Shown piece by piece: positions 62,033-64,000 of a stretch of DNA of 64,000 bases. Position numbers and translations under genes: made by a program. Within the stretch, counting starts at the first letter, position 1, and every line of letters starts with the position of its first letter. The stretch comes from Sulfuriferula sp. AH1 (GTDB lineage Bacteria > Pseudomonadota > Gammaproteobacteria > Burkholderiales > Sulfuriferulaceae): assembly GCF_002162035.1 (NCBI RefSeq), contig NZ_CP021138.1, positions 2,790,001 to 2,854,000 of the forward strand. Direction: 5' to 3'. A model generated the notes under the pieces. That model worked only from the letters and a program-made list of their open reading frames with translations. It was not told the DNA's origin and made no database searches.

Positions 62033-64000
62033 ATGCGTTTTTTTGCACTTCTCATGCTTTTTTTCAGCCATATTATGGCGATCCATGCCGATGATTTGCT
62101 TGAACCTGAACAGGCATTTAAGTTTTCTGCTCAATTAATCGATGCCGGGCACCTTGAAGTGCGCTATCAGATTGCAGACGGATACTATTTATACCGCAAA
62201 AAACTCAAATTCGATCTCAAAGGCGCGACCCTCGGCACGCCTCAATTTCCTGCCGGGACCATCAAGCAGGATCCGAATTTCGGCAGCGTTGAAATCTATC
62301 ATCGCGAAGTGCGGATCAAGCTGCCATTCACCCGCACCGATGCGACCAGCATAACCCTCAAGAGTACGGCCCAAGGCTGCGCCGAGGCCGGGGTGTGCTA
62401 TACCCCGATAGACAGCAGCGCCAGCTTTACGCTGCCTGCTGCTGCGCCAGCCCAGTCGGCGCCGACGGCGCTCAGCCCTCTCGGCGAGCTTAAACCTCAA
62501 TCTGCGTCCGATTTCCTCTCGCCGGAACAAGCATTCAAGGCCAAGCTGAGTCTCACCAGTCCGACGACGGCGCAAGCCAATTTCACCATCGCTCCGCAAT
62601 ATTATTTATACCAGAACAAAATCCACTTTACCGTTAAAGCACCGGCAGATCTTACTATCAGCAAAACCGACTTCCCTGCTGCCGATACCAAGCAAGACCC
62701 CAATTTTGGCGAGATGAAAGTCTATCATCGCGATTTTGCTGCCAGCTTGACTTTAAGCCGCGTCCTCAAGCCCGATGAATCTGCCCAGATCACCGTTGAA
62801 TATCAGGGTTGCAGCGAAAAAGGCATATGTTACCCGCCGCAAAACCAGGTGATCACGCTGGGCGCAGGATCGGCACAGCCGAGCATTGCTGCGACCACAG
62901 CTCCGGCAACCAGCGGTGACGAAGATTCGCAAATCAGACGCGCCCTGCAGGGCGGGCATTTCTGGGTAGTCGTGGCCACCTTCTTCGGCGCCGGTTTATT
63001 GCTGGCATTGACGCCGTGCGTATTCCCGATGATACCGATCCTGTCGGGCATCATTGCCGGCCAAAAGCAGGTCACGCGCTTATCCGGATTTCTGTTATCG
63101 CTGGCCTACGTACTGGGCATGGCCATCACCTATGCGCTGGCAGGGGTAGCCGCTGCGCTGTCCGGCACCCTCATCTCCAATGCTCTGCAAAACCCCATCG
63201 CGCTATCCGTAGGTGCCGGCATCTTCGTCGCACTGGCATTATCCATGTTCGGCTTCTTCGAATTGCAACTGCCGAGCTTCATCCAGAGCAAATTTTCTGA
63301 TGCGAGCAACAAGGTCAAAGGCGGCAATTTTGTCGGCGTGTTTATCATGGGCGCATTGTCCGCCCTCATCGTCGGCCCTTGCGTCGCACCGCCGCTGGCC
63401 GCCGCACTGGCGTATATCGCGCAAACCGGCAACACCACTCTGGGCGGCTGGGCATTATTCTCCCTCGCCATTGGCATGGGCGTGCCGTTATTGCTGGTGG
63501 GATTATCCGCCGGGGCTTTGCTGCCGCGTGCAGGCGGCTGGATGAATGCGGTGAAAAATTTCTTCGGCGTACTGATGATTGCCATTGCGATCTGGCTGAT
63601 TACGCCGTTAATCCCGATATGGACGCAAATGCTGCTATGGGCTGCATTACTGATTATCCCAGCCATTTATCTGCATGCACTCGATCCGCTGGCGCATAAT
63701 GCTTCAGGCTGGCAGCGCCTGTGGAAAGGCATGGCCATCGTCATGCTGACCGCCGGCGTAGCATTGATTCTGGGCATGCTGGCCGGCGGCCGCGAATTAC
63801 TGCAGCCGTTATCGGTGTTCAAGCCTGTGGCAAGCAGCGTCGCAGCTCCCAGCAAACTAACGTTTACCCGCGTACACAATCTTGCGGAACTGGATGCGAA
63901 AATCGCTCAGTCGGCCGGCAAAACGGTAATGCTGGATTTTTATGCGGACTGGTGCGTATCGTGCAAGGAAATGGAACACAATACCTTTAGCGATGCCGGT
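62033..64000 (+). CDS. dsbD: Thiol:disulfide interchange protein DsbD, with duplicated N-terminal domain (3' end beyond window)
   Basis: 656 codons are inside the window; the frame is open at the edge. After a signal peptide (MRFFALLMLFFSHIMAIHA) there are two DsbD-alpha domains in tandem instead of one: residues about 22-130 (SAEGxCYTP-like QGCAEAGVCYTP) and about 160-280 (QGCSEKGICYPP). Eight membrane helices follow with the redox Cys pair in ALTPCVFPMIPI and IVGPCVAPPLAA, then the start of the C-terminal thioredoxin domain (MLDFYADWCVSCKEME). It passes electrons from cytoplasmic thioredoxin to periplasmic thiols. ATG 62033 follows CGGAG. Confidence 0.93.
   Translation, partial: MRFFALLMLFFSHIMAIHADDLLEPEQAFKFSAQLIDAGHLEVRYQIADGYYLYRKKLKFDLKGATLGTPQFPAGTIKQDPNFGSVEIYHREVRIKLPFTRTDATSITLKSTAQGCAEAGVCYTPIDSSASFTLPAAAPAQSAPTALSPLGELKPQSASDFLSPEQAFKAKLSLTSPTTAQANFTIAPQYYLYQNKIHFTVKAPADLTISKTDFPAADTKQDPNFGEMKVYHRDFAASLTLSRVLKPDESAQITVEYQGCSEKGICYPPQNQVITLGAGSAQPSIAATTAPATSGDEDSQIRRALQGGHFWVVVATFFGAGLLLALTPCVFPMIPILSGIIAGQKQVTRLSGFLLSLAYVLGMAITYALAGVAAALSGTLISNALQNPIALSVGAGIFVALALSMFGFFELQLPSFIQSKFSDASNKVKGGNFVGVFIMGALSALIVGPCVAPPLAAALAYIAQTGNTTLGGWALFSLAIGMGVPLLLVGLSAGALLPRAGGWMNAVKNFFGVLMIAIAIWLITPLIPIWTQMLLWAALLIIPAIYLHALDPLAHNASGWQRLWKGMAIVMLTAGVALILGMLAGGRELLQPLSVFKPVASSVAAPSKLTFTRVHNLAELDAKIAQSAGKTVMLDFYADWCVSCKEMEHNTFSDAG

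Overview
The window is a 64 kb stretch of a betaproteobacterial chromosome. The gene content (BtuM-type cobalamin transporters, GltBD, a zapA-6S RNA-fau block, a glycine riboswitch over a gcv operon, a cytochrome-porin, HiPIP) fits the Nitrosomonadales/Sulfuricellaceae-Thiobacillus neighbourhood. This placement is inferred from gene families and not from a marker gene. Most genes are dense, GC-rich housekeeping genes in tight operons. Two AT-richer accessory islands interrupt them.

Layout. 1-7 kb: the end of a NodI/NodJ-like ABC exporter, then a minus-strand operon exbD-tonB-TonB receptor-exbB-phosphoesterase-HiPIP. 7.3-14.4 kb: gltB (frameshifted), gltD, hemE. 14.8-16.3 kb: fau, 6S RNA, zapA, a zapB-like gene. 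16.3-17.2 kb: two unknown genes. 17.2-32.3 kb: a cobalamin salvage and late-assembly regulon (riboswitch, frameshifted btuB, btuM, cobO, cobB, bluB, cbiB, cobD, cobQ, cobU, then cobC, cobS, cobT and a second btuM). It is interrupted at 26.5-29.0 kb by a PAAR / M15-like peptidase / putative immunity / lysozyme-fragment cassette of type VI secretion character. 32.4-41.8 kb: a frameshifted hydrolase-like gene, a TlpA-like thioredoxin, a FemAB-like protein, a methyltransferase, a putative metalloprotease, a diheme cytochrome c, a fused cytochrome-porin, a PAS-GGDEF-EAL protein and a decayed GGDEF gene. 41.9-47.5 kb: tandem glycine riboswitch, lipA, gcvT, gcvH, gcvPA, gcvPB. 47.6-48.6 kb: two small genes. 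58.2-64 kb: glmS, glmU, fxsA and a dsbD cut by the window edge.

The outstanding region is 48.6-58.2 kb. It has the hallmarks of a Tn7-like transposon in the classical attTn7 site: perfect 26 bp terminal inverted repeats beginning TGT and ending ACA, a 5 bp target duplication (ATAAG) on each side, three dispersed end repeats on the left and closely spaced repeats (20 bp period) on the right, and a right end 22 bp past the glmS stop codon. No tnsABCDE genes are present, so the element looks non-autonomous. A second, degenerate pair of end-like sequences and a third ATAAG show that the site was used more than once. The cargo includes two inverted IS481-family copies, an integron-cassette-like segment (attC sites, a HEPN-type gene, a DUF1643-like gene), toxin-antitoxin remnants, a truncated Cas4-like nuclease and, next to the right end, a four-gene operon encoding a double ubiquitin-like protein, an E2-like protein, a JAMM/JAB peptidase and an E1-like protein. 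This is the architecture of the Bil (ISG15-like ubiquitin conjugation) antiphage system. A small membrane protein gene follows it and may be an extra component.

Three genes (gltB, btuB, 32437-33227) are each broken by exactly one missing base at or beside a run of C. All would be full length if one base were restored. This suggests assembly undercalls more than three independent pseudogenes, but the sequence alone cannot decide.
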